From Mycobacterium sp. (GTDB taxonomy: Bacteria > Actinomycetota > Actinomycetes > Mycobacteriales > Mycobacteriaceae), in assembly GCA_025965895.1 (NCBI GenBank), contig JAOPWC010000086.1, positions 1 to 50,459 on the forward strand: a stretch of DNA of 50,459 nt, read 5' to 3'. Of this stretch, positions 42,166 to 50,222 are shown piece by piece. The position numbers were made by a program, and so were the translations under genes. A model generated the notes under the pieces. That model was not told the origin of the DNA, searched no databases, and saw nothing but the letters and a program-made list of their open reading frames with translations. Within the stretch, counting starts at the first letter, position 1; every line of letters begins with the position of its first letter.

Positions 42166-43521
42166 ATGCCAGAACCTAAGTCGCCGAACGTCGTTTTCTT
42201 CCACGTCGACAATCTCGGTTTCGGCGAACTCGGTTGCTACGGAGGGGGGATACTGCGCGGCGCTCACACCCAGCGCATCGACGCATTCGCCGCGCAAGGC
42301 TTCCAACTGTTGAATTACGCGCCCGAGGCGCAGTGCACCCCGACCCGCTCGGCGCTGCTCACCGGACGCTACGCGATCCGGTCGGGCAACCACACCGCGT
42401 CCGGACACGGCATGCCGTTCGGTCTGGTCACGTGGGAGCGCACATTGGGCGACATCTTCTCCGACGCCGGGTACGCCACGTCGTGTCTGGGCAAATGGCA
42501 TGTCGGCGACGAAGAGGGCCGCTGGCCCACCGACCACGGATTCGACGCCTGGTACGGACCGCCGCACTCCTATGACGAAGCATTGTGGGACACCGACCCG
42601 TGGTATGACCCCGAACGCGACCCGGTGTCCTACATGCTGGAAAGCATTAAAGGCCACCCGCCCGAAGAACGTGAGCACCTGACGTTCGAGGTGAAACGTG
42701 ACGCCGATGTGGAATACCTGCGGCGGGCCTTCGACTTCATCGACGGCAGTGTCGAAAGGGACACGCCGTTCTTCCTCTACTTCAACCCCACCTTGATGCA
42801 TCTGCCGTGCGTTCCGCGCGGTGAGTACAAAGGCACCAGCGGCAACGGCGATTTTGCGGATTGCCTGCTGCAACTCGACGGTGATTTCGGCGCCCTGCTC
42901 GACAAGCTCGACGAACTCGGGCTCACCGAGGACACGATCGTGGTGTTCGCCGGCGATAACGGCAACGAAGAGATGCTGCTGCATCGGGGAACGGCCGGGT
43001 TCTTCGAGGGCTCGTATTTCACCGGGATGGAGGGTTCGCTGCGGACCCCGTGCATCACGCGCTGGCCGGGCCACATCGCCGCCGGGGTCATCAGCAACGA
43101 GATCATGCATGTCACCGACTGGTTCACCACACTGCTCGCGATGGCCGGACTCGACGCACCCGATGACCGGGTCATCGACGGGAAGAATCAGGCCGCATTC
43201 CTTTCCGGCGAGGACGAAGCATCGAATCGCGACGGCTTTATCTACTGGAACGGCGAACAGATCTACGGCGTCAAATGGCGAAACTTCAAGTTCGTGATGG
43301 TCGAGCAAAAGTACTTCACCGACCCAGCTCTACCACTGGGCTTCCCCCACATCGTGAACCTCATCACCGACCCCAAGGAACGCGAACCCTACAACCCCGT
43401 CTACCTGCATACGTGGACCAGTGCCCACTTCGGACGGCTTCTCGCCGAGTTCAAACACAGCGTCGCGCAAGAGGCTTTGATACCCGCCGGGGCACCACTG
43501 GATTTTGTGCCCCAACACTGA
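42166..43521 (+). CDS. Type I sulfatase (arylsulfatase family)
   Basis: 451 residues. CTPTRSALLTGR (57-68) is the C-x-P-x-R signature whose Cys57 becomes formylglycine. Metal sites: VDN near residue 15 (VFFHVDNLGFGELGCYG) and FAGDNGNE. GKWHVGDEEG is the second signature block. It hydrolyses sulfate esters; without a signal peptide it is cytoplasmic. Start: ATG at 42166, five bases after GAGGAGG. The last codons (FVPQH, stop) lie in a 17-bp unit that is repeated just after the stop. Confidence 0.9.
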   Translation: MPEPKSPNVVFFHVDNLGFGELGCYGGGILRGAHTQRIDAFAAQGFQLLNYAPEAQCTPTRSALLTGRYAIRSGNHTASGHGMPFGLVTWERTLGDIFSDAGYATSCLGKWHVGDEEGRWPTDHGFDAWYGPPHSYDEALWDTDPWYDPERDPVSYMLESIKGHPPEEREHLTFEVKRDADVEYLRRAFDFIDGSVERDTPFFLYFNPTLMHLPCVPRGEYKGTSGNGDFADCLLQLDGDFGALLDKLDELGLTEDTIVVFAGDNGNEEMLLHRGTAGFFEGSYFTGMEGSLRTPCITRWPGHIAAGVISNEIMHVTDWFTTLLAMAGLDAPDDRVIDGKNQAAFLSGEDEASNRDGFIYWNGEQIYGVKWRNFKFVMVEQKYFTDPALPLGFPHIVNLITDPKEREPYNPVYLHTWTSAHFGRLLAEFKHSVAQEALIPAGAPLDFVPQH

Positions 43522-43539
43522 AATTTTGTGCCCCAACAC
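43502..43539. repeat. Tandem 17-bp repeat across the sulfatase stop
   Basis: ATTTTGTGCCCCAACAC occurs at 43502-43518 and 43523-43539. The first copy encodes the last residues before the stop. It looks like a recent local duplication or a rearrangement joint. Confidence 0.75.
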
Positions 43540-44002
43540 CGAATTGGTCGCCCTCGGGTTTTCGACCTAACGTGACTCGTGTGGGTGCTGGTGTCGGCGA
43601 GCTAGTGCGGTCGACGGCGGGCGGCTGGATGGTTCGCCCGGTGTCTACCTGCGTTCATCCTGCTGAACCCAACGATCATGGGCCGCTGCTGTGGAGCCCA
43701 GAAGCGGAGCGTCAGCACCAGTGGGCCGAAAGCGTGCCACTCTCCGCGCCGTGATTGCCCGGGCCATCATCGCCGCCCGGATCTCCGAATCGTCAACCGC
43801 GGTGCGTCCATCGGTCCCAGGAATCGCAGCGATGCTTGTCGCGTCTAGCCGCTCTACCCTGGCGTTATGCCCGCAGTCGGCGAGCTCGTCCGCTGCACCA
43901 ACTGATGGTCCGGCGTAATAAGCAGGACGGTGTTGACAGTCCGGCGTAGTAGGGATGTTCGTTGTGGCGCAACATATTTCGTTGTTCGTTGTTCGTTGTA
44001 GT
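43540..44002. other. Gene-free stretch with a 7-bp microsatellite
   Basis: No gene is supported. TTCGTTG is repeated three times in tandem at 43978-43998. Imperfect copies of GTCCGGCGTARTA occur near 43908 and 43939. The sequence looks like debris between rearranged segments. Confidence 0.4.
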
Positions 44003-44030
44003 CGGGATCGGGATGCCCACGCCGATCCCG
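44003..44030. terminator. 9-bp hairpin after the cyclase gene
   Basis: CGGGATCGG (44003-44011) and CCGATCCCG (44022-44030) pair perfectly around a 10-nt loop. It lies 58 bp beyond the cyclase stop on the minus strand. It is a possible terminator without a U tract. Confidence 0.5.
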
Positions 44031-44087
44031 CAGCCAAGGTCGCCGCCGTTACCGACCGTCGAGCAACTGACGCAGGCGTTCCGGGTG

Positions 44088-45200
44088 TCACTCCCGGATG
44101 CGGCTGACCCGGAATAGCTTCACCTCACCGCTGATGCCCTTCAGATGTCGTGAACCGACGAATGCCCAGTCGAAACCTTCCGCGTCTCCGATCGCCTCGC
44201 GCGCACTTTCGGCGACCAGCACCGTGCCGGCACGCGCTGCGCCGGTGACACGGCTTGCGACATTGACGGGGCTGCCGAACCAGTCGCCGGCGCGGCTGAC
44301 GGCATCTCCGGAGGCGACACCGCCCCGAAGTCGGGGCAGACCTTCTTTTGCTGCGACTGCGACCAGGTCAAGGACGGCGTTCAATAGCGGAACCGGGTCG
44401 GCGCACAGCAGCATCACGGCGTCGCCGATCGTCTTGACGAACCGCACCGGAGCGACCGCGACGTCGCGAGCGAGATCGGCAAGCCGGCTGGCGACGCGTT
44501 CCAGCTCCTCAGGCGGTGACGCCTCGCCAAGCCGGGTGAAGCCGGCGAGGTCGGCGAATGCCACGGCGACCTTCCGAGCGCCCGGGAGTGTGCCGGCGGC
44601 GCGCTCGGCGGCGTTAACGGCCTCGGTCTCGAACGTGTGCCGCAGCTCCAGGAGTAGTAGGGCTTGGACCATCGGGCCGACCTGTGGCACGGCCTGGTGC
44701 GCGAGCGCTTCGGCTGCCTCGGCCAACTCGATCTCGCTGGCTCCGGGACGCATGAGGGTTTTGAAAGCCGCCTGACGCATCATTGCCGCGGCGTGCTGCA
44801 GCCCCTCGATCAGCACCCGCATGACGGCGACCGTCTCGTCCGGGTCGACACCGATATCAAGAAATACCTTCGCGTACGCGACGGCCTCGCCGTCCACTCG
44901 GGGCAGGACCGCCGCGTCGGGATCCTCGATCCTCGGCAGGCCGACCGCGCCCTGCAGGCGCTGCAACAGCTCCAGGTCCAGCCCAGTCGCCTCGCAGACC
45001 TGTCGCGCCGACAAGCAAACCCCGTCCTCGCCCATCACCCGATTCGCGGGCAGCAGCAGCGGAGCGACCGAGGCCTGAATCTGGTCGATGCTGAAGCCGC
45101 GGTCGAGCAGCCACTCGATCAGCTCGGCACGCTCGGTGCGCGCCTCGCTCTCGAGGCCGTCGAGCAGCCCCAACGCCTCGATGTCGACTTCAGCTGCCAC
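44088..45200 (-). CDS. Class III adenylate cyclase, Rv1264-like pH-sensing type
   Basis: 370 residues. The N-terminal half (AELIEWLLDRGFSIDQI, SARQVCEATGLDLELLQRLQ, MRPGASEIELAEAAEAL) matches the autoinhibitory pH-sensor domain of Rv1264, and the joint HTFETEAVNAAERAAG leads to the catalytic domain. Metal Asp in VAFADLAGFTRLGE and KTIGDAVML, adenine-selecting Lys in the latter, and N/R in DWFGSPVNVASRVT are all present, so it should be active. It makes cAMP, more at acid pH in Rv1264. Start: GTG at 45200, leaderless by its -10 spacing; the longer frame to 45380 begins inside a transposase relic. Confidence 0.9.
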   Translation of the reverse strand: MAAEVDIEALGLLDGLESEARTERAELIEWLLDRGFSIDQIQASVAPLLLPANRVMGEDGVCLSARQVCEATGLDLELLQRLQGAVGLPRIEDPDAAVLPRVDGEAVAYAKVFLDIGVDPDETVAVMRVLIEGLQHAAAMMRQAAFKTLMRPGASEIELAEAAEALAHQAVPQVGPMVQALLLLELRHTFETEAVNAAERAAGTLPGARKVAVAFADLAGFTRLGEASPPEELERVASRLADLARDVAVAPVRFVKTIGDAVMLLCADPVPLLNAVLDLVAVAAKEGLPRLRGGVASGDAVSRAGDWFGSPVNVASRVTGAARAGTVLVAESAREAIGDAEGFDWAFVGSRHLKGISGEVKLFRVSRIRE

Positions 45201-45206
45201 TGAGTC

Positions 45207-45226
45207 AACGTACAACCGGTACCGGT
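45207..45226 (-). promoter_or_regulatory. Leaderless promoter and palindrome of the cyclase gene
   Basis: On the minus strand TACGTT (45212-45207) ends 6 nt before the GTG at 45200. Just upstream ACCGGTACCGGT (45215-45226) is a perfect 12-bp palindrome that a regulator could bind next to the -10 box. Confidence 0.55.
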
Positions 45227-45296
45227 GCAATAGGTGCAAGAGCAGATGATTACCAACTCTCCGCGGGCGAAATTTCCTGGTATACCATGCCACAAC

Positions 45297-45380
45297 GCTC
45301 ACATTGCCGGTGACTTCCTCGACATGACGCAGGACCGCTAGGCGTCGGCGCACCTCACGGTCCACTACCGGCTCATTCAC
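45297..45380 (-). pseudogene. IS481-type transposase N-terminal relic
   Basis: The first 28 codons read MNEPVVDREVRRRLAVLRHV-EEVTGNVS, the opening of IS481-family transposases before their helix-turn-helix. After that the frame departs from the family. The rest of the IS is gone. It is in frame with the cyclase gene and can lead to a falsely long start for it. Confidence 0.6.
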
Positions 45381-45444
45381 CGAAACTCCCTATGGCTTAG
45401 GAGGTCCGAGTGTCAAGCATCTCCGTCAGTTTTATATTTTCAGC

Positions 45445-45490
45445 GGAGCCCCCTGTCGGGATTGAACTGACGACCGCTCGCTTACAAGGC
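45445..45490 (-). pseudogene. tRNA-Thr(TGT) 3'-half relic
   Basis: The minus strand reads an anticodon loop CTTGTAA (anticodon TGT, Thr), anticodon stem half GCGAG, T-arm with TTCAATC, and acceptor strand AGGGGGC-T-CC. The 5' half is absent and one T-stem pair is mismatched, so it is not functional. A half tRNA ending at the CCA end is typical of an att site left by an integrated element. Confidence 0.7.
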
Positions 45491-45649
45491 AGCTACACAC
45501 CGTCCACGATGGTGCGTCCATGTACGTGATGGGGAAGTCATCAGCGAAAACACGTCCGCGCAGCAGACCCCATGGTCGTCCGCTGGAGTTGCTCTGACTT
45601 GTGACACCGTCGTGACACGCTCACCGGCGTTAGCGTTCGCGCCCGACAG
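45491..45649. other. Short gap after the tRNA relic
   Basis: No gene is seen between the tRNA-Thr relic and the acetolactate decarboxylase stop. GTGACACCGTCGTGACACG (45601-45619) holds two GTGACAC units 11 bp apart. Confidence 0.35.
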
Positions 45650-46468
45650 CTAGTGGCCTCCCTCGGCTTGGCAGATCTGCTCGTCCGCGTCCGCCGTCGC
45701 GAGATTGGCGCCGAGGAACTCCGGCGTGCCCGGCAGGCTCAGGTGTAGATCCGAAAGTGTGCACACACTGACTGTGCCGTGGCTCAATTGGAAGTCCAAA
45801 GCGTGACCGCCCTGGTTGCGGTTCTCGTCCAGGAAGTGCAAGTGGTAGCCGGCCACTGATATGCCCTGGTCGTAGTAGGGCAGGCGGAACCCTGCCAGGG
45901 CGCCGGTCACGTCTGTGAAGCGCGTCTCAGCCTGCGATTCGGTGGCTTTGATCAGGGGTGGATACGGCGGGGATTGGGCCATCACGGTTCGGGTGCGCAT
46001 CTCGCTGAACCCGCCATTGATTCTTATGGCATACATCAGGTTTTCGCTGCCGATCAGGCTGTCGATCTGCGCGACGGCGTCGACTCGGTTCGTTGATTCT
46101 GTGATCTCAAAGGTGAGGTCGGTCCTAAAGCGGGTGACTGCCGCAAAGGGTGTGCGTTCGCTGTCCGCGGCGACGGTGGTGCTGCCGTCGGCGTGCAAGT
46201 GATAACAGACACCGTCCAGGATGACCATCTCACCGTCGAGGTGGTTGAAGGTGCCGAGACCGAAGTCGCCGTGGCGCAAGATTTCCGCGATCGTGACGTC
46301 GCCGACGTAGACGCCGTCCAACAGCGCCCCCATGGTCGACGACTGGTAGAGCTCCCGGGTTCCCTGCGCGTGGTGGCCGGCGCGTCCGGCCGCGTAGTGC
46401 TGGGCGATGATGGTTGTGGCCCAGTGCCGGAATCGGTCGTGGGGCGGCGTTGCGGGTGCGGTGCTCAT
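45650..46468 (-). CDS. budA: Alpha-acetolactate decarboxylase
   Basis: 272 residues. It converts acetolactate to acetoin and CO2. Family blocks are intact: LYQSSTMGALLDGVYVGDVT, HGDFGLGTFNHLDGEMVILDG, then AGYHLHFLDENRNQGGHALD, which carries the three zinc His ligands, with the catalytic Glu in the LDGEMV block. It is cytoplasmic. ATG at 46468 overlaps the stop of the acetolactate synthase fragment (ATGA). Acetoin genes are uncommon in mycobacteria, which suggests acquisition. Its partner synthase is truncated, so its substrate must come from another synthase, such as the branched-chain pathway. Confidence 0.92.
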   Translation of the reverse strand: MSTAPATPPHDRFRHWATTIIAQHYAAGRAGHHAQGTRELYQSSTMGALLDGVYVGDVTIAEILRHGDFGLGTFNHLDGEMVILDGVCYHLHADGSTTVAADSERTPFAAVTRFRTDLTFEITESTNRVDAVAQIDSLIGSENLMYAIRINGGFSEMRTRTVMAQSPPYPPLIKATESQAETRFTDVTGALAGFRLPYYDQGISVAGYHLHFLDENRNQGGHALDFQLSHGTVSVCTLSDLHLSLPGTPEFLGANLATADADEQICQAEGGH

Positions 46469-47499
46469 TCGAATGCGCCTTGGTGAAGGTGCGCTCCGAG
46501 CTCGGTCGTGTGGCTGTAGTCGACCGCGACGTCGATCAGCGAGGGGCCGTCTTCGGACAGCGCCTGTTTGAGGACTGTGGTGAAGTCGGTCAGCGTTTCG
46601 ACGCGGTAGCCGTGGGCGCCGAAAGCCTGGGCGTAGGACACGATGTCGTAGTCGCCGAGTTGCACGCCTGATTTCCTTCCGTACTTGAGGACTTCTTGGA
46701 AGCCGACCATGTCGTAGGTGTTGTCGCGCATGATGACGTGGGTGAAACTCAGGCCCAGCCGCACGGCAGTTTCCAGTTCCTGTGCGGAGAACAGGAATCC
46801 GCCGTCACCGGAGATGGACACGACTTGGGTGCCCGGGCGCACCATGGCCGCCGCCATGGCCCACGGCAGGCCGACGCCGAGGGTCTGTTGTCCGTTGGAG
46901 AACAGCAGGTGGCGAGGCTGGTAAACGCGGAAATGCCGCGCCAGGTAGATGTACACCGACCCGATGTCGCAGGCGACCGTGGCGTCGTCGTCCAGACCCT
47001 CGCGCAGCGCAAACACCAGCGCTGCCGGATTGACGGTCTGATCCTGCGCACACGCCGTCCGAGCGCTGTGGTCGATGTCGGCGAGAAGTTGACGCTGGCG
47101 GGCCAGTTCGCAGGCATAGGCATCGGAGAGAACCAGGTCCGCTAACAGCGGGGTGAGTTCCTCAAGGGTCGCGGCCACCGCGCCCCGCAACTCCAATGCG
47201 GGCTGGTAATGGTTGTCCAGATTGGCGGGAACCGCGTCGATGTGCACGACCGTACGGTTGACGTCGGCGTTCCACAGCACAGGGTCGTATTCCACGGCGT
47301 CGTAGCCGATGGTGACCAGTACGTCGGCGTTGGCGACGACGACGTCGCCGGGCTGGTTGCGGAACAGTCCCACCCGCCCCAAGTAGTGATCCTCCAGCGC
47401 GCGTGAAATCACGCCGGCGGCCTGGAAGCTCTCCACCACCGGCAAGCCGGTGGAGGTGATGAGGTCGCGAAGAGCCGTGCAACACCTGGGGTCCAGCAT
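46465..47499 (-). pseudogene. alsS: Acetolactate synthase (AlsS), N-terminally truncated
   Basis: 344 residues, against about 560 in intact AlsS. It starts in the central domain (LPVVESFQAAGVISRALEDH, GRVGLFRNQPGD) and keeps the thiamine-diphosphate binding domain (SISGDGGFLFSAQELETAV ... RDNTYDM). The first 200 residues, with the catalytic Glu, are missing; upstream sequence to 47600 is unrelated. So it cannot make acetolactate by itself. ATG at 47499 follows GGCGAGGAG at some distance, so a truncated protein may still be made. Confidence 0.8.
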
Positions 47500-47608
47500 G
47501 CGATCAACCCAATTCTCCTCGCCGATCCAGCGGGCGGCACCGGCGTGTTCGCGCCCGGGGCGGCCAAATCGCTGCCGCCCGGGGCCCCGGCCGCGATTGA
47601 TGCATACC

Positions 47609-47614
47609 TACGAT
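47609..47614 (+). promoter_or_regulatory. -10 box for a leaderless aldo/keto reductase
   Basis: TACGAT ends 7 nt before ATG at 47622. This supports 47622, rather than the ATG at 47613, as the start of the reductase. Confidence 0.45.
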
Positions 47615-47621
47615 GAACCTC

Positions 47622-48692
47622 ATGAACGAGGACCTCGTCGTCGCCGACGTTCCTTTCACCCACGACCCCTGGGTGGCCGCAATTGCCCGCTACGACGGGA
47701 TGCCCTACCGCCGCGTGGGAACCTCCGGTCTGCTGCTGCCAGCGATCTCACTTGGCCTTTGGTACAACTTCGGTGAAAACCGGCCGTTCGATACCCAACG
47801 CGAAGTGCTCCGCTATGCCTTCGATCGCGGTATCACGCATTTCGATCTCGCGAACAATTACGGGCCGCCCTACGGCTCAGCCGAGGAGAACTTCGGCCGA
47901 ATGCTTCGACGGGACTTCAAGCCGTACCGCAACGAGCTCATTATCTCCACGAAGGCGGGATGGGACATGTGGCCAGGCCCCTACGGTCAGCTCGGCGGCC
48001 GGACCTACCTGCTCGCGAGCCTCGACGAGTCGCTCGACCGGCTTGGACTCGACTATGTCGACATCTTCTACTCGCACCGCATCGACACGAAGACGCCGCC
48101 CGAAGAGACCATCGGCGCCCTCGACACCGCGGTGCGGGCGGGCAAAGCCCGTTATGTCGGCATCTCGTCGTACTCGGCCACCAAAACAGCTGAAGCAGCG
48201 GCGATCGCACAGCGGCTCGGCACCCCACTGGTGATCCATCAGCCGTCATACTCGATGCTGAACCGTTGGATCGAGGGCGATCTCATTACCGGGCTCACCA
48301 ACGCCGGCATGGGTGCAATCGCCTTTACCGCGCTCGCCCAGGGTCTTCTCACGAACCGCTATCTGGACAAGCCCGCTGCCGACATCGCCCGCGCGACCGA
48401 GCGCCCGACCTTCGACGACGAGCTGGTGACCGACAAGGTGCACGAGCGGTTGAAAGGACTCGCCGGAATTGCCGAGCAGCGCGGCCAGTCGCTGGCGCAA
48501 CTGGCACTCGCCTGGGTGCTCCGCGACCCGACCGTCGCGTCCACTCTGGTCGGCGCGTCCAGCGTCGCGCAGCTGGAGGAAAACCTCGGCGTACTCGACA
48601 ACCTGGAATTCACCCCCCAGGAGCTGAGCGAGATCGACCGTTACGCTTCAGATTCCGGAATCGACCTATGGCGGGAGAGCTCCGACCTGTAG
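47622..48692 (+). CDS. Aldo/keto reductase (YghZ/GAP-reductase-like)
   Basis: 356 residues. TIM-barrel reductase with the catalytic set Asp and Tyr in FDLANNYGPP, Lys in ISTKAGWDM and His in FYSHRID. MPYRRVGTSGLLLPAISLGLW and the long WDMWPGPYGQLGGR insert point to the YghZ / Kv-beta-like subgroup that reduces methylglyoxal or L-glyceraldehyde 3-phosphate. NADPH site toward the C-terminus (TLVGASSVAQLEENL). Divergent from the acetoin genes, whose carbonyl products might be related substrates; that is inference. Confidence 0.9.
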   Translation: MNEDLVVADVPFTHDPWVAAIARYDGMPYRRVGTSGLLLPAISLGLWYNFGENRPFDTQREVLRYAFDRGITHFDLANNYGPPYGSAEENFGRMLRRDFKPYRNELIISTKAGWDMWPGPYGQLGGRTYLLASLDESLDRLGLDYVDIFYSHRIDTKTPPEETIGALDTAVRAGKARYVGISSYSATKTAEAAAIAQRLGTPLVIHQPSYSMLNRWIEGDLITGLTNAGMGAIAFTALAQGLLTNRYLDKPAADIARATERPTFDDELVTDKVHERLKGLAGIAEQRGQSLAQLALAWVLRDPTVASTLVGASSVAQLEENLGVLDNLEFTPQELSEIDRYASDSGIDLWRESSDL

Positions 48693-48779
48693 TCGGATAC
48701 CGGCGAACTGTGTGCGCGCTCAACCGCCTTCGCTGGCGCACCCCAGGCGCAGGAATACGCGCGAGCCGCCCACGCCGCC

Positions 48780-49476
48780 CGCCTCCTCGATCACCGCGAC
48801 CGATTTGGCCCTCCTGGTACAGCGGGCCGCCCGCGCCGTCACGCTAACTGTCACCGACCATCACGGCCCCGGCGGCGGTGAGGGTGTGGTGGTGCGGTTC
48901 GGCACCCAAACCGACACCTAACCCCTGCAGCCGAAACCAGGGCGACGGGCCCGGCGAGGTGACGCCACCCCGGTCGGGCCGGTCGGTGGCAGCCTATTTG
49001 GCGAAGTACGTGACGAAATCAGTGGCCGAATTCGGCGTCGGCACCCGACGCATGTCCCCGTTAGCCGTCGCGGAATTAGACCTCACTTCCCATGTGCGGG
49101 CCATCCTGACCACTCTCACCGGGCTGGCCGCCCACCGCGCCTATCACGGGATGGATCGGTGGCTGCACACCCTGGGGTTCCGCGGGCACATCACCACCAA
49201 ATCCCGGCTGTTCTCCACCACCATGGGCGCCCTGCGCGCGCACCGAGCCGCCTGCACCACATCGAGCACGCCGCCACAACCAGGGGCGCGGAACATCATG
49301 GGGCGAGGGCGACCGGTGATCCGATCGCGTGGGAATTCAATCGGGTCGGGCTGTGCACTCTGGGCGAGCGTGCCCCGATCCTGTCCGCGGCCCAGCGGAT
49401 GATCGAACACCGCCACACCGTGCGCGATAACCTGCCCGCCCACGATCCACCGGCTCACCCGGACCCGGCGACATGA
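48780..49476 (+). pseudogene. RepSA-like replication initiator relic
   Basis: Three frames carry successive parts of a pSAM2-type RepSA protein: ALLVQRAARAVTLTVTDHHG and VVVRFGTQTDT; then VAAYLAKYVTKSVAEFGVGT, SHVRAILTTLTGLAAH, WLHTLGFRGHITTKSRLFST; then AWEFNRVGLCTLGERAPIL and HTVRDNLPAH to the stop at 49474-49476. Frame breaks lie near 48920 and 49250, and the N-terminal part is missing. Such proteins replicate actinomycete integrative conjugative elements (AICEs). Confidence 0.8.
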
Positions 49477-49763
49477 GCACCCGCCGTCCGACGAAACACG
49501 ATGCGGCGCAGGCCACACCGTCCTACACCCGCGCCGAGTTCACCGCCTGGCTGGCCGCGTCGTGCGAACGCCAGGGGGTGCCGCTGATCGTCACCGACCC
49601 CACCGTGATCGCCCACGTCGCCACCGTGCTCGGCTACATCGGGCCCGTTCCCCACCGTGCCCGGCGTCGCCGAGAAACCGAAACCCTAGATACGCCAGAC
49701 CGGTTGGGGCGGTTGATGTCCAGGCGGTGGGCGCCGGGCACACCCGGGGCGATGACCGCATGA
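49473..49763 (+). CDS. Small AICE-type protein, 3' end rearranged
   Basis: ATG at 49473 overlaps the RepSA stop (ATGA). The first 65 residues (YTRAEFTAWLAASCERQGVP, LIVTDPTVIAHVATVLGYIG) look like a genuine small accessory protein of the element. From about 49690 the frame runs antisense to a serine-recombinase fragment, so the last 25 residues are probably foreign. Function unknown. Confidence 0.5.
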   Translation: MSTRRPTKHDAAQATPSYTRAEFTAWLAASCERQGVPLIVTDPTVIAHVATVLGYIGPVPHRARRRRETETLDTPDRLGRLMSRRWAPGTPGAMTA

Positions 49764-50222
49764 TCGAGCACCGCCTTGACGATGGCGTGTCGCCGGTCCA
49801 GGGTCAAATCGGGCCACTGGCCGCGTAACACGCTGCCCTGTTCCGTCAAGCCCGCTACCGCCGAGGTTCCCGTCGCGGCCGCCAGTTCTTTCTCGGTGAG
49901 CTCTATCGGTGCTGGATCGGGTCACGGGCGCCGATCCACTCCCGCGCCGTCACCGCTCCGGCAGCATAGAGGCCGGCCAGTTCCTCCAACTGACGCTGAT
50001 CAGCGGCCAGGGTTTCCGACAACGCGGCCAGCGCCGTATCTGACTGGGTGCGTCCGGCCATGTAATCGGCCAACATCGGCGAGTCCAGGCGAGACAGCAC
50101 AGTGTCCACAATGACGTCTTCGACGGGTTCGGCGACCACGGTCAGCCGCCCGCAGCCCCCGTGATCGGGGCCCGACGAACACACATATCGGCGTCGCACC
50201 CCGGCCGGTTCGTGGCGGGCGG
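49690..50222 (-). pseudogene. Serine recombinase C-terminal fragment
   Basis: [20 protein letters not shown] is the second half of the zinc ribbon of large serine integrases; [20 protein letters not shown] and the coiled-coil part ([20 protein letters not shown]) follow. A frame change near 49915 links to LTEQGSVLRGQWPDLTLDRRHAIVKAVLDH and the final domain. The catalytic N-terminus and first zinc Cys pair are missing. It joins a 13E12 fragment at about 50222. Confidence 0.85.

Noticed and set aside
42118..43308. 396-codon minus-strand frame
   Set aside because: Antisense to the sulfatase, whose motifs are clear.
43645..44091. 148-codon minus-strand frame in the gap after the sulfatase
   Set aside because: No domain, no ribosome site, mixed composition. 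Left as gene-free.
45411..45433. Possible IS terminal inverted repeat (TGTCAAGC...)
   Set aside because: The orientation relative to the transposase relic does not fit an IS end, and no partner repeat was found.
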